Source: Sphingomonas sp.
GTDB lineage: Bacteria > Pseudomonadota > Alphaproteobacteria > Sphingomonadales > Sphingomonadaceae
Assembly: GCF_017745215.1 (NCBI RefSeq)
Contig: NZ_JAGHZV010000015.1
Span: 1 to 64,000, forward strand
Length of the DNA stretch: 64,000 bases
Reading direction: 5' to 3'
Part shown: piece after piece, positions 54,059-63,071 of the stretch
How the letters are laid out: each line of letters starts with the position of its first letter
How positions within the stretch are numbered: the stretch's first letter is position 1
Made by a program: the position numbers and the translations under genes
Notes under the pieces: model-generated
What the model was told of the DNA's origin: nothing
The model's input: the letters and a program-made list of their open reading frames with translations, nothing else
The model's database searches: none

Positions 54059-54856
54059 ATGAGTTTCGATAGAGGGCGCCGCGGCGAGCGCGGCGGACGC
54101 GGCAGGGACAAGCGCGACGGTTTCGGCGACGACAGCAGCAGCTACAGCGGCGGCGGTTTCGGTGATCGCGGCGGCTTCGGCGGTGGCGATCGCTTCGGTG
54201 GTGGCGGTGATCGCTTCGGCGGCGGCGGCGGCTATGGTGGCGGTGGCGGTGGCTATCGCGGCGGTGGTGGCGGCGGCTTCGGCGGTGGCGGTGGTTTCCG
54301 CGGCGGCGGCGGCGGTGGCGGCATGCCCCCGCAGGTGGTCGGCGAGGCGACGGGCGTCGTCAAATTCTTCAACGGCCAGAAGGGCTTCGGCTTCATCGTC
54401 CGCGACGATGGCGGCGAGGACGTCTTCGTGCATATCTCGGCGGTCGAGCAGGCGGGCCTCACCGGCTTGGCCGAAGGCCAGCCGCTGGGCTTCACGCTCG
54501 TCGATCGCGGCGGCCGCATCTCGGCGACCGATCTGAAGATCGACGGTGAGCCGATGCCCGTCGAGGACCGCGGTCCGCCGCGCGACCGCGATGCCGGCCC
54601 GGGCGGCGGCAGCCGCGGCGGCCCGCAGCGTCAGCTGACCGGCGAGAAGGCGACCGGCACGGTCAAGTTCTTCAACGCGATGAAGGGCTTCGGCTTCATC
54701 CAGCGCGACGACGGCCAGCCCGATGCCTTCGTGCACATCTCGGCGGTCGAGCGTGCCGGCATGAGCTCGCTCAACGAAGGCGACCGCCTGTCGTTCGAGC
54801 TCGAGGTCGATCGCCGCGGCAAGTATGCGGCGGTGAACCTCCAGTCGGAAGGCTGA
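54059..54856 (+). CDS. Double cold-shock-domain protein with Gly-rich N-terminus
   Basis: The 265-residue RNA/DNA-binding protein has a Gly/Arg/Phe/Tyr-rich start (about 1-90, with repeated GGGDRFGGGG units), then two cold-shock domains: GVVKFFNGQKGFGFIVRDDG with VFVHIS, and GTVKFFNAMKGFGFIQRDDG with AFVHIS, joined by a linker rich in Pro, Arg and Gly. Two-domain proteins of this type occur in alphaproteobacteria, but the FG/RG-rich front is unusual and may promote condensation. A 210-base leader precedes it and a strong terminator follows. Confidence 0.93.
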   Translation: MSFDRGRRGERGGRGRDKRDGFGDDSSSYSGGGFGDRGGFGGGDRFGGGGDRFGGGGGYGGGGGGYRGGGGGGFGGGGGFRGGGGGGGMPPQVVGEATGVVKFFNGQKGFGFIVRDDGGEDVFVHISAVEQAGLTGLAEGQPLGFTLVDRGGRISATDLKIDGEPMPVEDRGPPRDRDAGPGGGSRGGPQRQLTGEKATGTVKFFNAMKGFGFIQRDDGQPDAFVHISAVERAGMSSLNEGDRLSFELEVDRRGKYAAVNLQSEG

Positions 54857-54878
54857 GCGAGGCTCACGCAAGCCAAGC

Positions 54879-54921
54879 GAATCGGAAGGGCCGGGCGGAG
54901 ACGTCCGGCCCTTTTCGATTC
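54879..54921 (+). terminator. Terminator of the cold-shock gene
   Basis: AAGGGCCGG pairs with CCGGCCCTT and the stem is extended by GAATCG/CGATTC; the 3' arm includes TTTT. It lies 22 bases after the stop. Confidence 0.85.
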
Positions 54922-54926
54922 CTCCT

Positions 54927-55008
54927 CGTCGCCCCCGGCGAAAGCCGGGACCGAAGGTAGGAAAAGACGTCGCTCACGCCCCGGGTCCCGGCCTTCGCCA
55001 GGATCACG
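54927..55008. repeat. Decayed REP-like inverted pair
   Basis: Arms at 54927-54952 and 54983-55008 match with several mismatches around a spacer containing GACGTCGCTC, also found in the spacer of the pair at 40732. It separates the cold-shock gene from the convergent kinase gene. Confidence 0.75.
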
Positions 55009-55032
55009 GTTGGCGTTGGTCGATGGCTCGGC

Positions 55033-56910
55033 TCAGTCCGCCGTGCCGGCGACGGGCAGTGTGAACGAGAAGCTTGCGCCGCCGCCGCCGGTGGCGGCGC
55101 TGTCGGCGGCGATGACCCCGCCATGCGCCTCGATGATCGACCGGCAGATCGGCAGGCCGATCCCCATGCCGCCCTGCTTGGTAGAGAAGAAGCTGTCGAA
55201 CAGCCGCGCCTGGTGATCGGCGCTGATCCCGGGTCCGCTGTCCTCGATCGTGCAGCGGATCATGCCGGCGTCGGGCAGGCTGGTGCGGATCGCGATGCGG
55301 CGATCGGGGCTTTCGGCCTGCGCCATCGCCTGCATCGAATTGACCGCGAGGTTCACCACCACTTGCTGGAGCTGGATGCGGTCGCCGAGCACCGGCGGCG
55401 CGGCGAGGGCGAGCTGCTGCGTCACCGTCACGCCCCGCGACTGAAGCTCGTGGCGGAGGAACAGCAGCGCCTCGCCGATCACGTCGTCGAGCAGCACGCG
55501 GCCTTGCTGCGTCGCCTTGCGGCCGGCCATCGCGCGGATGCGGGTGATGATGTCGGCAGCGCGGCGGGCATCGTCGACGATCGCCTGGTTGATCTCGCGC
55601 AGTTCGTCCATGTCGGGGTCGGGACGGCTCAGCCAGCGCAGGCCGACGTCGCCATTGGCGGCGATCGCGGCGAGCGGCTGGTTGATCTCGTGCGCGATCG
55701 AGGCGGTCAGCTCGCCGAGCACCGAGACGCGCGAGGCATGCGCCAGGTCGGCCTGGAGCCGGTCGAGCGTCGCATAGGCTTCGCGGCTCTCGGTCACGTC
55801 GGAGACCGCGCCGATATAGTGCGGCGCGCCGCCGCCGTTCGCCATCGCATGCGCCACGGCGTGGACGTGCTTCACCGATCCGTCGGGCATCAGCAGCCGA
55901 TATTCGAAGTCGAACCCGTCGCTGCCGGTCGCCGCGGCGCCGAGCACCTGGCGCACGCGGACCGAATCCTCGGGATGGACGCGCGCATGGAACATCTCGA
56001 GCGAGGCCGATTCGCCCACCGGATAGCCGAAGATCCGGAAGGTCTCGTCGGACCAGTGGATCGCCGCCTCGGCGGTATTCCAGCCGAAGCTGCCGGTGCG
56101 GCTCAGCCGCTGCGCCTCGGCGAGATAGGCGGCCTGGCTGCGGCGCAGCGCTTCGTCGGCGCGCTTCTTCTCGGTGATGTCCGAATTGCTCTCGAGCACG
56201 CGGAGCGGATTGCCGCGCTCGTCGAATTGCATCGACCAGCGCGCCGCGACATGGATCTCGCTGCCGTCGCGGTGGTGGTGCGTAAGCTCGCCTTCCCAGC
56301 GGCCGGTGGTGCGCATCTGCCGGTCGAGCTCGGCCTTGAGCTCGGGCTGGGTTGGCGCGAGCACCTCGATCGCCGGCCGGCCGATCGCTTCCTCGCGCGT
56401 CCAGCCGTAGAGCGTCTCGGCGCCGCGGTTCCAGCCCGTGACGATGCCGTCCATGTCGCGCACGACGAAGGCGTCATTGGTGAGCTCGAGCAGCCGCGCC
56501 TGCTCGCGCTGAACTTCGGCCGACACGCGGAGGCGTCGCACCAGCGTCGTCACCGCGAGCGAGCAGACCAGGAATGCGACCAGCGCCGCAATGTCCTGCA
56601 CGTCGCGCACTTCGAGCGTGTGGCGCGGCAGCACGAAATAATAGTTGAGCAGCCCGCCGGCGAGCACGCCGAAGAACACCGAGGAGGCGAAGCTGTCGAG
56701 CAGCGACAGCAGCACGATCACGACGAGGAAGGCCGATGCGGCGGTGGCGAAGCTCAGCGCGAGGCTGGAGCAGAGCCAGGTCGTCGCGCCGAGCAGGATC
56801 GTCCCCGCGATCCACAGGATCGCCAGCCGGCGGAACTGCTCGAGCGCATAATAGCGCGCGAGCAGCGCGGCGATGGCACGCTGGATGCGCGGGGGGAGCG
56901 TGATCGGCAC
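55033..56910 (-). CDS. PAS-domain membrane sensor histidine kinase
   Basis: The 625-residue protein has a DUF4118-like membrane part (about 28-122), two PAS domains (about 140-255 and 265-375, with DITEKKR and DVTESRE ends), a HisKA domain with phosphorylatable histidine in SIAHEINQPLAAI, and a HATPase domain (VVNLAVNSMQAM; DSGPGIS; GMGIGLPICRSI). It resembles FixL/DctB-type kinases. The start is GTG. Two response-regulator genes follow upstream on the same strand and are the likely partners. Confidence 0.93.
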   Translation of the reverse strand: MPITLPPRIQRAIAALLARYYALEQFRRLAILWIAGTILLGATTWLCSSLALSFATAASAFLVVIVLLSLLDSFASSVFFGVLAGGLLNYYFVLPRHTLEVRDVQDIAALVAFLVCSLAVTTLVRRLRVSAEVQREQARLLELTNDAFVVRDMDGIVTGWNRGAETLYGWTREEAIGRPAIEVLAPTQPELKAELDRQMRTTGRWEGELTHHHRDGSEIHVAARWSMQFDERGNPLRVLESNSDITEKKRADEALRRSQAAYLAEAQRLSRTGSFGWNTAEAAIHWSDETFRIFGYPVGESASLEMFHARVHPEDSVRVRQVLGAAATGSDGFDFEYRLLMPDGSVKHVHAVAHAMANGGGAPHYIGAVSDVTESREAYATLDRLQADLAHASRVSVLGELTASIAHEINQPLAAIAANGDVGLRWLSRPDPDMDELREINQAIVDDARRAADIITRIRAMAGRKATQQGRVLLDDVIGEALLFLRHELQSRGVTVTQQLALAAPPVLGDRIQLQQVVVNLAVNSMQAMAQAESPDRRIAIRTSLPDAGMIRCTIEDSGPGISADHQARLFDSFFSTKQGGMGIGLPICRSIIEAHGGVIAADSAATGGGGASFSFTLPVAGTAD

Positions 56911-57032
56911 GTCAGCCGCCAGCCGGACGCTGGAGCCTGCGTCGCCGGGGATTGGGCCGGAAAGGAAGTCGGCAGCCGCTCATCGGCGGAAACATGCCGC
57001 GATTTGGTCCGAAATGCCATATTCCGGACGCG

Positions 57033-57046
57033 TAACGGAGACGTTA
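57033..57046. promoter_or_regulatory. Dyad TAACG-GAGA-CGTTA
   Basis: A perfect 5-bp dyad lies 123 bases upstream of the kinase start and 32 bases beyond the lone-receiver gene's AT-free stop region, in otherwise unassigned sequence. It could be a binding site for the FixJ-type regulator. Confidence 0.35.
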
Positions 57047-57077
57047 TCTGCAATCTCTCGCAAAAGCCCCGGATCGC

Positions 57078-57446
57078 TCAGGCCGCGATCGCATGCTCCA
57101 GGCATTGCGCGAGGCGGTTGGTCTCGACCGGCTTGCGCAGGAAGCAGGTCGCCCCCTGCGCCATCGCGGCTTCCTCGAGCCCTTCGTCGGGGCGCGCGGT
57201 GATCACGATCACGGGAACGCGCGGCTTCTGACCCGAGAGCACGCCGGCGAGCTCGATTCCGCTCATTCCGCCCATCTGGATGTCGGTGATCACGCACGAA
57301 CAATCCTGCGCGATGTCGGAGGCGATGAAGTCCTCGGCCGACGGAAACCCCTGCGCCTTGTAGCCGAGCGAGCGCACGAGGCGCACAAGCGCGTTCAGCA
57401 GGGAGGTATCGTCATCGACGATCGAGATGAGCGTTTCCGCCGTCAC
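57078..57446 (-). CDS. Single-domain response regulator
   Basis: The 122-residue protein is a lone receiver domain with the acidic pair in IVDDDTSL, the phosphorylated Asp in ITDIQMGGMSG, and the Lys in CFLRKPVE. The start is GTG with AAGGAAAG upstream. Lacking an output domain, it may act as a phosphate sink or relay between the PAS kinase and the FixJ-like regulator beside it. Confidence 0.92.
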   Translation of the reverse strand: MTAETLISIVDDDTSLLNALVRLVRSLGYKAQGFPSAEDFIASDIAQDCSCVITDIQMGGMSGIELAGVLSGQKPRVPVIVITARPDEGLEEAAMAQGATCFLRKPVETNRLAQCLEHAIAA

Positions 57447-57556
57447 CGACTTTCCTTCTTCGTTCAGCCGCCGGTCGAGCGAACCGCTTTTCGATTATGG
57501 TCGTATCCTTCCACGGATGGCGCGGATTTCCAATAATACACTCGTGTTACGGAGAA

Positions 57557-58201
57557 CTACGGTGTCTGCTGGAGGTCTTCGCCGTCGCCCAGCAGGCCCG
57601 CCATGCGCACCAGATCGGCATAGGTCCGCGCGCCCATCTTGCGCATCGCGGCGCCGCGGTGGATCTTCACCGTGACTTCGCTGAGGCCCAGTTCGGCGGC
57701 GACCTGCTTGTTCATCGAGCCCCTGGCGACCATCAGCATCACCTGGCGCTCGCGCGGCGAGAGCGTGGCATAGGCGGTACGCAGCCCCTCGATGTCGGTG
57801 GCGGCGGCGCGGCGCTTGCGGTCGCGGTCGATCGCGGCGGCGACGGCGTCGAGCATGTCCTGGTCGCGGAAGGGCTTGGGGAGGAAATCGACCGCGCCGG
57901 CCTTCATCGCGCGCACGGTCATCGGGATGTCGCCATGCCCGGTGACGAGCACCACGGGCAAGTGCGAATCGGTCTTGGCGAGCTGTTCCTGCAGGTCGAG
58001 GCCGTTGACGCCGGGCAGCCGCACGTCGAGCACGATGCAGCCGGGCAGGTCGGGCAGCGCGCTGGCGAGGAACTCGCGCGCGCTCGCATAGGTGCGCGTG
58101 CCGAGCCCCACCGAACGGAACAGCCGGGCGAGCGCGGCGCGCAGCGACTCATCGTCGTCGATGATGTGCACGATTGCCGTTTCGGTTGCTGTATCCGTCA
58201 T
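57557..58201 (-). CDS. FixJ-family response regulator
   Basis: The 214-residue protein has a receiver domain ([13 protein letters not shown]; phosphorylated Asp in [11 protein letters not shown]; Lys in [10 protein letters not shown]) and a LuxR-type helix-turn-helix ([37 protein letters not shown]). It is the likely DNA-binding output of the PAS kinase at 55033. The longer frame upstream is ignored because ATG at 58201 opens the family domain. A GTCATA-N9-TATGAC dyad lies 50 bases before the start. Confidence 0.93.
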   Translation of the reverse strand: MTDTATETAIVHIIDDDESLRAALARLFRSVGLGTRTYASAREFLASALPDLPGCIVLDVRLPGVNGLDLQEQLAKTDSHLPVVLVTGHGDIPMTVRAMKAGAVDFLPKPFRDQDMLDAVAAAIDRDRKRRAAATDIEGLRTAYATLSPRERQVMLMVARGSMNKQVAAELGLSEVTVKIHRGAAMRKMGARTYADLVRMAGLLGDGEDLQQTP

Positions 58202-58250
58202 GCCCCGACGCCTGACCCCCGGCGATCTATACGCACTTGGGGGCTGCCAA

Positions 58251-58271
58251 GTCATAACACGATGGTATGAC
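58251..58271. promoter_or_regulatory. Dyad GTCATA-N9-TATGAC
   Basis: A perfect 6-bp dyad lies in the divergent space between the FixJ-type regulator and the lipoprotein gene. It is well placed to control both, possibly as a site for the regulator itself. Confidence 0.45.
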
Positions 58272-58306
58272 GGGGGCTAAGGCCTCGCGGGCCAGGGGAG
58301 GAAGTG

Positions 58307-58741
58307 ATGCGCAAGTCATTGGTTCTGACGGGATTGCTGCTCGCCGGCTGCGGCGGCCATGGCGGCGGCAACGAGTCGGCCGAAGCGCCTGGCGCCGCGG
58401 CGACGGCAGCAGCAGCCGCCAATCCCTCGACCGCGAGCTGCGCCGACAAGCCCGAGTTCGTGCCGGTGATCGCAGGTGCGGCGCTGGTCAATTGCGCCTC
58501 GGGCGACGTCGACGCGACCGGGCGGCACAGCGGGATGCTCGTCTACACGACCCAGGCGACGCCGGGTGCGGTGCTCGCCTGGTCGAAAGCGGAGGCGGGC
58601 AAGGCGGGGCTCGGCCTCAAGATGGACATGGAGACGATGATCTCGGCCGGCGACGGCGACCGCACGCTCGCCGTCTTCACCACCCCCGAGCAGCCGCGCG
58701 GCGCGCGCGTGACGGTCAACTGGGGCGTGAAGCAGCGGTAG
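58307..58741 (+). CDS. Small lipoprotein of unknown function
   Basis: The 144-residue protein has a lipobox (VLTGLLLAGC), a short disordered Ala/Gly-rich linker and a compact mature domain with two cysteines (ASCADK; VNCASG) and a DRTLAVFTTPEQPRGARV end. No family recognised. GGGGAGGAAG precedes the ATG. Its divergent pairing with a FixJ-type regulator may make it a target of that system. A REP-like pair follows. Confidence 0.78.
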   Translation: MRKSLVLTGLLLAGCGGHGGGNESAEAPGAAATAAAAANPSTASCADKPEFVPVIAGAALVNCASGDVDATGRHSGMLVYTTQATPGAVLAWSKAEAGKAGLGLKMDMETMISAGDGDRTLAVFTTPEQPRGARVTVNWGVKQR

Positions 58742-58760
58742 GGCGTATCGCTCCCTTCCC

Positions 58761-58843
58761 CGTCATCCCGGCGAAAGCCGGGACCCAGGAGTCGCAAGCG
58801 ATGCCCTCCGTAACCCTGGGTCCCGGCTTTCGCCGGGATGACG
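58761..58843. repeat. REP-like pair, perfect arms
   Basis: Perfect 28-base inverted arms (58761-58788 and 58816-58843) carry CGTCATCCCGGCG/CGCCGGGATGACG around a 27-base spacer. They lie between the convergent lipoprotein and pirin genes. Confidence 0.94.
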
Positions 58844-58865
58844 ACTTGGGGAAAGCGGAAGGCGC

Positions 58866-59720
58866 TCAGCCCGCGACGATCTCGGCGGTGCCGAACCTGC
58901 CCGCCTGATAGTCGGCATAGGCCTGGCGGATCTCGTCGGCGCTGTTCATCACGAAGGGACCGTGCGCGACGATGGGTTCGCGGATCGGCGCGGCGTGGCC
59001 GAACAGGATCAGCGCGGGCCCCTGCGCCTCGATCGTCAGCGTGTCGCCATCGCCGAGCGAGGCGAGGTGCCATTCGGGCACGTCGCGCCCGCCGACCGCC
59101 ACGCTGCCGCGCGCCGCGTAGAGGAACACGTCGCGCCCGGCGAGGCCCTCGAAGCTCAGGCTCGCGCCCGCCTCGAGCGTCGCGAAGCAGAGGAAGGTGC
59201 CGGTGAGCGACTCGACCGGACCCTCGATCCCGCCGAACGCGCCCGAAACCAAATGCACCGCCGCGCCGCCTTCGCGCACCACCGGCAGCGCGCCCGCCTG
59301 CAAGCCGACATAGCGCGGCGGGCTCATCTTGAGCCGCGCAGGGAGGTTCAGCCAGAGCTGGAGGATCTCCATCGGGCCGCCGTCGCGCTTGAAGGCGGCG
59401 GGCGAGACTTCGGCATGGACGATCCCGCTCCCCGCAGTCATCCACTGGATCCCGCCGGCGCGGATGATGCTCTCGCCGCCCGCCGAATCGGTATGCGCCA
59501 GCTCGCCTTCGAGGATGAAGGTCACCGTCTCGAACCCGCGGTGCGGATGCGGGCCGAAGGGCAGGCCGCGGTTGCCCGGCGGATAGGTCTGCGGGCCATG
59601 ATGGTTGAGGAACAGGAAGGCGCCGACATTGGGCAGCCCGGGCCCGGGCAGCGGCCGCCGCGTGACGAGGTCGCCGATGTCGTCGCGAAACGCCGGGTGG
59701 ATCGCCGTCACCGTCCGCAT
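58866..59720 (-). CDS. Pirin family protein
   Basis: The 284-residue bicupin protein has the metal-binding pirin motif GPHPHRGFETVTFILEGE and the second signature GGIQWMTAGSGIVHAE. Bacterial pirins may be quercetinases or regulators. ATG at 59720 has GGAG six bases upstream; ATG at 59726 would overlap the metW stop. It is the fourth gene of the metX-metW direction, but its function has no evident link to methionine. Confidence 0.92.
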   Translation of the reverse strand: MRTVTAIHPAFRDDIGDLVTRRPLPGPGLPNVGAFLFLNHHGPQTYPPGNRGLPFGPHPHRGFETVTFILEGELAHTDSAGGESIIRAGGIQWMTAGSGIVHAEVSPAAFKRDGGPMEILQLWLNLPARLKMSPPRYVGLQAGALPVVREGGAAVHLVSGAFGGIEGPVESLTGTFLCFATLEAGASLSFEGLAGRDVFLYAARGSVAVGGRDVPEWHLASLGDGDTLTIEAQGPALILFGHAAPIREPIVAHGPFVMNSADEIRQAYADYQAGRFGTAEIVAG

Positions 59721-59722
59721 GC

Positions 59723-60310
59723 TCATCTCCGCAGCAGGAACACCGCATGCTCGGCGAGCAGGTTCGCCATCGCCGAGCCGGTGCTCCGGTCGCCCTTGAG
59801 GAACCAGGCGCCCTCGACTTCGATCCCGCGCTCCTTCACCAGCGCGCGGAAGTCGTCGACGGTGACGTGGTGGATGTTGGGCGTCGCATACCAGGCGACC
59901 GGCAGCAGCCGCGTCACCGGCATCCGCCCGCCCACCGCGAGCGAGGCGCGCACCCGCCAATGCGCGAAGTTCGGGAAGGAGACGAAGGCGCGCCGCCCGA
60001 TCCTGAGCAACTGCTCGAGCACCCAGTCGGGCCGCATCGTCGTCTGCAGCGTCTGGCTGAGGATCGCATAGTCGAAGCTCGCGTCGGGATAGTCGGCGAG
60101 GTCGGTGTCGGCGTCGCCCTGCACCACCGAGAGCCCGCGCGCCACCGCCGCGGCGACGTCGTCGGCCGAGAGCTCGAGCCCACGCGCGTCGCAGCCCTGG
60201 CCGTCGCGCAGCGCCGCCATCAGCTCGCCGTCGCCGCAGCCGATGTCGAGCACGCGGCTGCCGGGCGCGACATGGCCGGCGATGATCGCAAGGTCGGGGC
60301 GAAGGCTCAT
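59723..60310 (-). CDS. metW: Methionine biosynthesis protein MetW
   Basis: The 195-residue protein has a methyltransferase fold with [11 protein letters not shown] and the MetW segment [20 protein letters not shown]. MetW is thought to assist MetX in homoserine acetylation in these bacteria. Its ATG overlaps the metX stop by four bases (ATGA), the classic metXW arrangement. Confidence 0.95.
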   Translation of the reverse strand: MSLRPDLAIIAGHVAPGSRVLDIGCGDGELMAALRDGQGCDARGLELSADDVAAAVARGLSVVQGDADTDLADYPDASFDYAILSQTLQTTMRPDWVLEQLLRIGRRAFVSFPNFAHWRVRASLAVGGRMPVTRLLPVAWYATPNIHHVTVDDFRALVKERGIEVEGAWFLKGDRSTGSAMANLLAEHAVFLLRR

Positions 60311-61431
60311 CGCCGCTCGCCCGCGCGCAGGAAGCCGTCGATGACGCGGCTGAGCTCGGGTGACTCGAGCAGGAAGGCGTCGTGGCCGAACGGCGAGCGC
60401 AGCTCCACGAAGCTCGCCGGCGCCCCCGCGGCGTTGAGCGCGTGCACCACGGTCCGCGATTCGCTGGTCGGGTAGAGCCAGTCGGTGTCGAAGCTCACCA
60501 GGCAGAAGCGCGTCGCCGATCCCTTGAACGCGGTGGCGAGCACGCCGCCATGCTCCTCGGCAAGGTCGAAATAGTCGAGCGCGCGGGTGATGTAGAGGTA
60601 GGAGTTGGCGTCGAACCGGTCGACGAACGACAGCCCCTGGTGGCGGAGGTAGCTCTCGACCTGGAAGTCGGCGTCGAAGCCGAACGACTTGGCATCCCGC
60701 CCCTGGAGGCGCCGGCCGAACTTCTCGGTGAGCCCGGCCTCGGAGAGATAGGTGATGTGCGCCGCCATCCGCGCCACCGCGAGCCCCGCGGCGGGGGGAT
60801 CGTTGTTGGCATAATAGTCGCCGCCGCGCCACTTGGGGTCGGCCATGATCGCCTGGCGGCCGACTTCGTGGAAGGCGATGTTCTGCGCCGAATGCCGCGC
60901 CGCGCTGGCGATCACCAGCGCCGAGGCGACGCGCTCGGGATAGGTCGCCGCCCAGCTCAGCGCCTGCATGCCGCCCATCGACCCGCCGACCACCGCGAAC
61001 AGCCGCTGGATGCCCAGATGGTCGAGCAGCAGCGCCTGCGCACGGACCATGTCGCGGATGGTGAGCACTGGGAAACCCATCGCCCAGGGCTTGCCCGTCG
61101 CGGGGTTGAGCGAGGCGGGCCCCGAGGAGCCGAGGCAGCTGCCGATCACGTTCGAGCAGATCACGAAGAAGCGATCGGTGTCGATCGGCTTGCCGGGCCC
61201 CACCATCCGCTTCCACCAGCCGGGCTTGCCGGTGAGCGGGTGGTTGGAGGCGACGTGCTGGTCGCCGGTCAGCGCGTGGCAGACGAGGATCGCGTTGGAG
61301 CCGTCGGGAGCGAGGCTGCCATAGGTCTCGTACGCCACGTCGAGCGGCGCGAGCACGCCGCCGCCGTCGAGCCGGAGGGGCCCGGCAAGCGAGGCCGTGC
61401 GGGACAGGCCGAAACGCGCGTCGTGAAGCAT
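60307..61431 (-). CDS. metX: Homoserine O-acetyltransferase
   Basis: MetX makes O-acetyl-homoserine, the first committed step to methionine; some relatives use succinyl-CoA. The 374-residue alpha/beta hydrolase has nucleophile elbow [12 protein letters not shown], the early [16 protein letters not shown], and a late acid/histidine region ([24 protein letters not shown]). It is the first gene of metX-metW-pirin. Confidence 0.96.
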   Translation of the reverse strand: MLHDARFGLSRTASLAGPLRLDGGGVLAPLDVAYETYGSLAPDGSNAILVCHALTGDQHVASNHPLTGKPGWWKRMVGPGKPIDTDRFFVICSNVIGSCLGSSGPASLNPATGKPWAMGFPVLTIRDMVRAQALLLDHLGIQRLFAVVGGSMGGMQALSWAATYPERVASALVIASAARHSAQNIAFHEVGRQAIMADPKWRGGDYYANNDPPAAGLAVARMAAHITYLSEAGLTEKFGRRLQGRDAKSFGFDADFQVESYLRHQGLSFVDRFDANSYLYITRALDYFDLAEEHGGVLATAFKGSATRFCLVSFDTDWLYPTSESRTVVHALNAAGAPASFVELRSPFGHDAFLLESPELSRVIDGFLRAGERR

Positions 61432-61448
61432 GGCGCGTGCCTAGGGGC

Positions 61449-63008
61449 TCAAGCCTGCAGCTTCAACAGCTTCCGTCCCAGGATCATCTCGGCGGCGAGC
61501 CTCCCGCTGCTCGCGCCGCCGTTCATGAAGCCGAACCAGGCATCGGAGAGATGCTCGCCCGCGAACCAGATGCGGCCGTTGCCGGGGACGGTCTGCTCGT
61601 TGATCGTCGCGCCCTCGGCGGCGAGCAGGTGGCCGAAGCGCGTGAGCTGGCTGGGGCGGTAGTTGACGTAGCCGCCCAGCGTCAGCGGGTCGCGGCACCA
61701 GCCGGTGCGGCGGAACGGGCCCGTGGCGGTCACGGCGGCAAGCCCGGGGATCGCCGGCTCGGCGAGCGCGGCGAAGGCGGCGGCGCGTGCCTGCGGCGAG
61801 GTCGCGACATCCTCGACCTGGTCGCCGCCGAGGAACCAGGTCCACACCGGGTCGACGCGGTCGGCGCGGTGAACGCTGCCGTCCCAGCCGAGCGCGGCGC
61901 TGGCGGGGTCGACGTTCCACAGCTCGCCGCCGATGCCCATCGGCGCCTTCCACACCGCTTCGGCCGCGACTGCCTGGATCTTCTCGTTCCGCCCGAGCTC
62001 GGCCTCGGCGATATACGCGCGAAGGCTCGCCGGCAGCGGCACGCGATAGCCGATCTGGCGCATGATCCCGGCCGGGACCGCGACGACGATCTGGTCGGCG
62101 ATCGCTTCGCTGCCGTCGAGGAAGCTCAGCCGATGGGTGCCGGCCGCGAGCGCGATCGACACCAGCCGCTTGCCCGTCTCGATCCGGTCGCGATGCGCTT
62201 CCGCAATTGCTTCGGGGAGCGCGCCGCTGCCGCCCTGGATGACATAATGTTCGTCCGACTGGCCGAGGATCTCGAACCGCTCGCCTTCCACCGTCGGCAG
62301 GTTGAACAGGAACGACATCGCCGACGAGTCCTCCGGCTCGGCGCCGAACTCGGTGCGGATGCTGCTCTCGAGCAGCGCCCGTGCCCAGGGCTCGTGGATC
62401 AGCGCGGCATGTCGGTCGAGATAGGCCTTGGCCGAGAGCCGGTCGATCGCGGCGGCGTAGCGCGGCTCCTTGTCGACGCGCGCGGCGTCGCGGTCGATCT
62501 GGCCGGCGATCCCGCGCAGCGCCTGCGCCAGCTCGGCCTCGGCGACACGGCGGCCGTTCGCGAGCACGACAAGCGCATGCGGCTCGGCCTTGCGGTCGAC
62601 CAGGGGGATACGAAAGTGGTCGAGCAGCGCGCGCAGGTCTCGGTGGTCGCTGTTGACCAGCTGCCCGCCGACTTCGAACGCCGGGCCGTCGGCCGGGCGC
62701 TGGGTGAACATCCGCCCGCCGATCCGCTGGCGCGCTTCGTAGAGCCGCGCGTCGACGCCGGCGGTGCGGAGGTAATGGAGCGCGCTCAGCCCCGCGATCC
62801 CGCCGCCGATGATCGCGACTCGCCCGGGCGTGGCGGCGCGCGCCGGCCGCGGCAAGGCCGAGACCGCGCCCGCCGCAACGATCGCCTTGAGCAGCGCACG
62901 GCGCGTGGCACCGGCGCTGCCGGGCGTCGGCGGTGCTTCACCGGCCTCGGCCAGATGGTCGCGCCGCGCCGCTTCGAGCGCGCGCCAGAGGAAGCTGCTG
63001 CCCCGCAT
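61449..63008 (-). CDS. FAD-dependent amine oxidase with Tat signal
   Basis: The 519-residue protein has a twin-arginine leader ([20 protein letters not shown]), then the FAD-binding motif [20 protein letters not shown] with [13 protein letters not shown], and the C-terminal FAD segment [18 protein letters not shown] typical of flavin monoamine oxidases. It should fold with FAD in the cytoplasm and be exported. GGAGGG precedes the ATG. The substrate amine is unknown. It is divergent from hisC across 63 bases. Confidence 0.92.
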   Translation of the reverse strand: MRGSSFLWRALEAARRDHLAEAGEAPPTPGSAGATRRALLKAIVAAGAVSALPRPARAATPGRVAIIGGGIAGLSALHYLRTAGVDARLYEARQRIGGRMFTQRPADGPAFEVGGQLVNSDHRDLRALLDHFRIPLVDRKAEPHALVVLANGRRVAEAELAQALRGIAGQIDRDAARVDKEPRYAAAIDRLSAKAYLDRHAALIHEPWARALLESSIRTEFGAEPEDSSAMSFLFNLPTVEGERFEILGQSDEHYVIQGGSGALPEAIAEAHRDRIETGKRLVSIALAAGTHRLSFLDGSEAIADQIVVAVPAGIMRQIGYRVPLPASLRAYIAEAELGRNEKIQAVAAEAVWKAPMGIGGELWNVDPASAALGWDGSVHRADRVDPVWTWFLGGDQVEDVATSPQARAAAFAALAEPAIPGLAAVTATGPFRRTGWCRDPLTLGGYVNYRPSQLTRFGHLLAAEGATINEQTVPGNGRIWFAGEHLSDAWFGFMNGGASSGRLAAEMILGRKLLKLQA

Positions 63009-63071
63009 TGGTCCCTCCCTGCTTTGCGGCGATCTTGCCATTACCCGGCGCATCGGCCAAGCGGCTCGGCC

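Noticed and set aside
54160..54330. Gly-codon repeats in the cold-shock gene as a tandem-repeat locus or CRISPR-like array
   Set aside because: The repeats are GGC/GGT-rich codons within a continuous reading frame, with no spacers or regular unit length.
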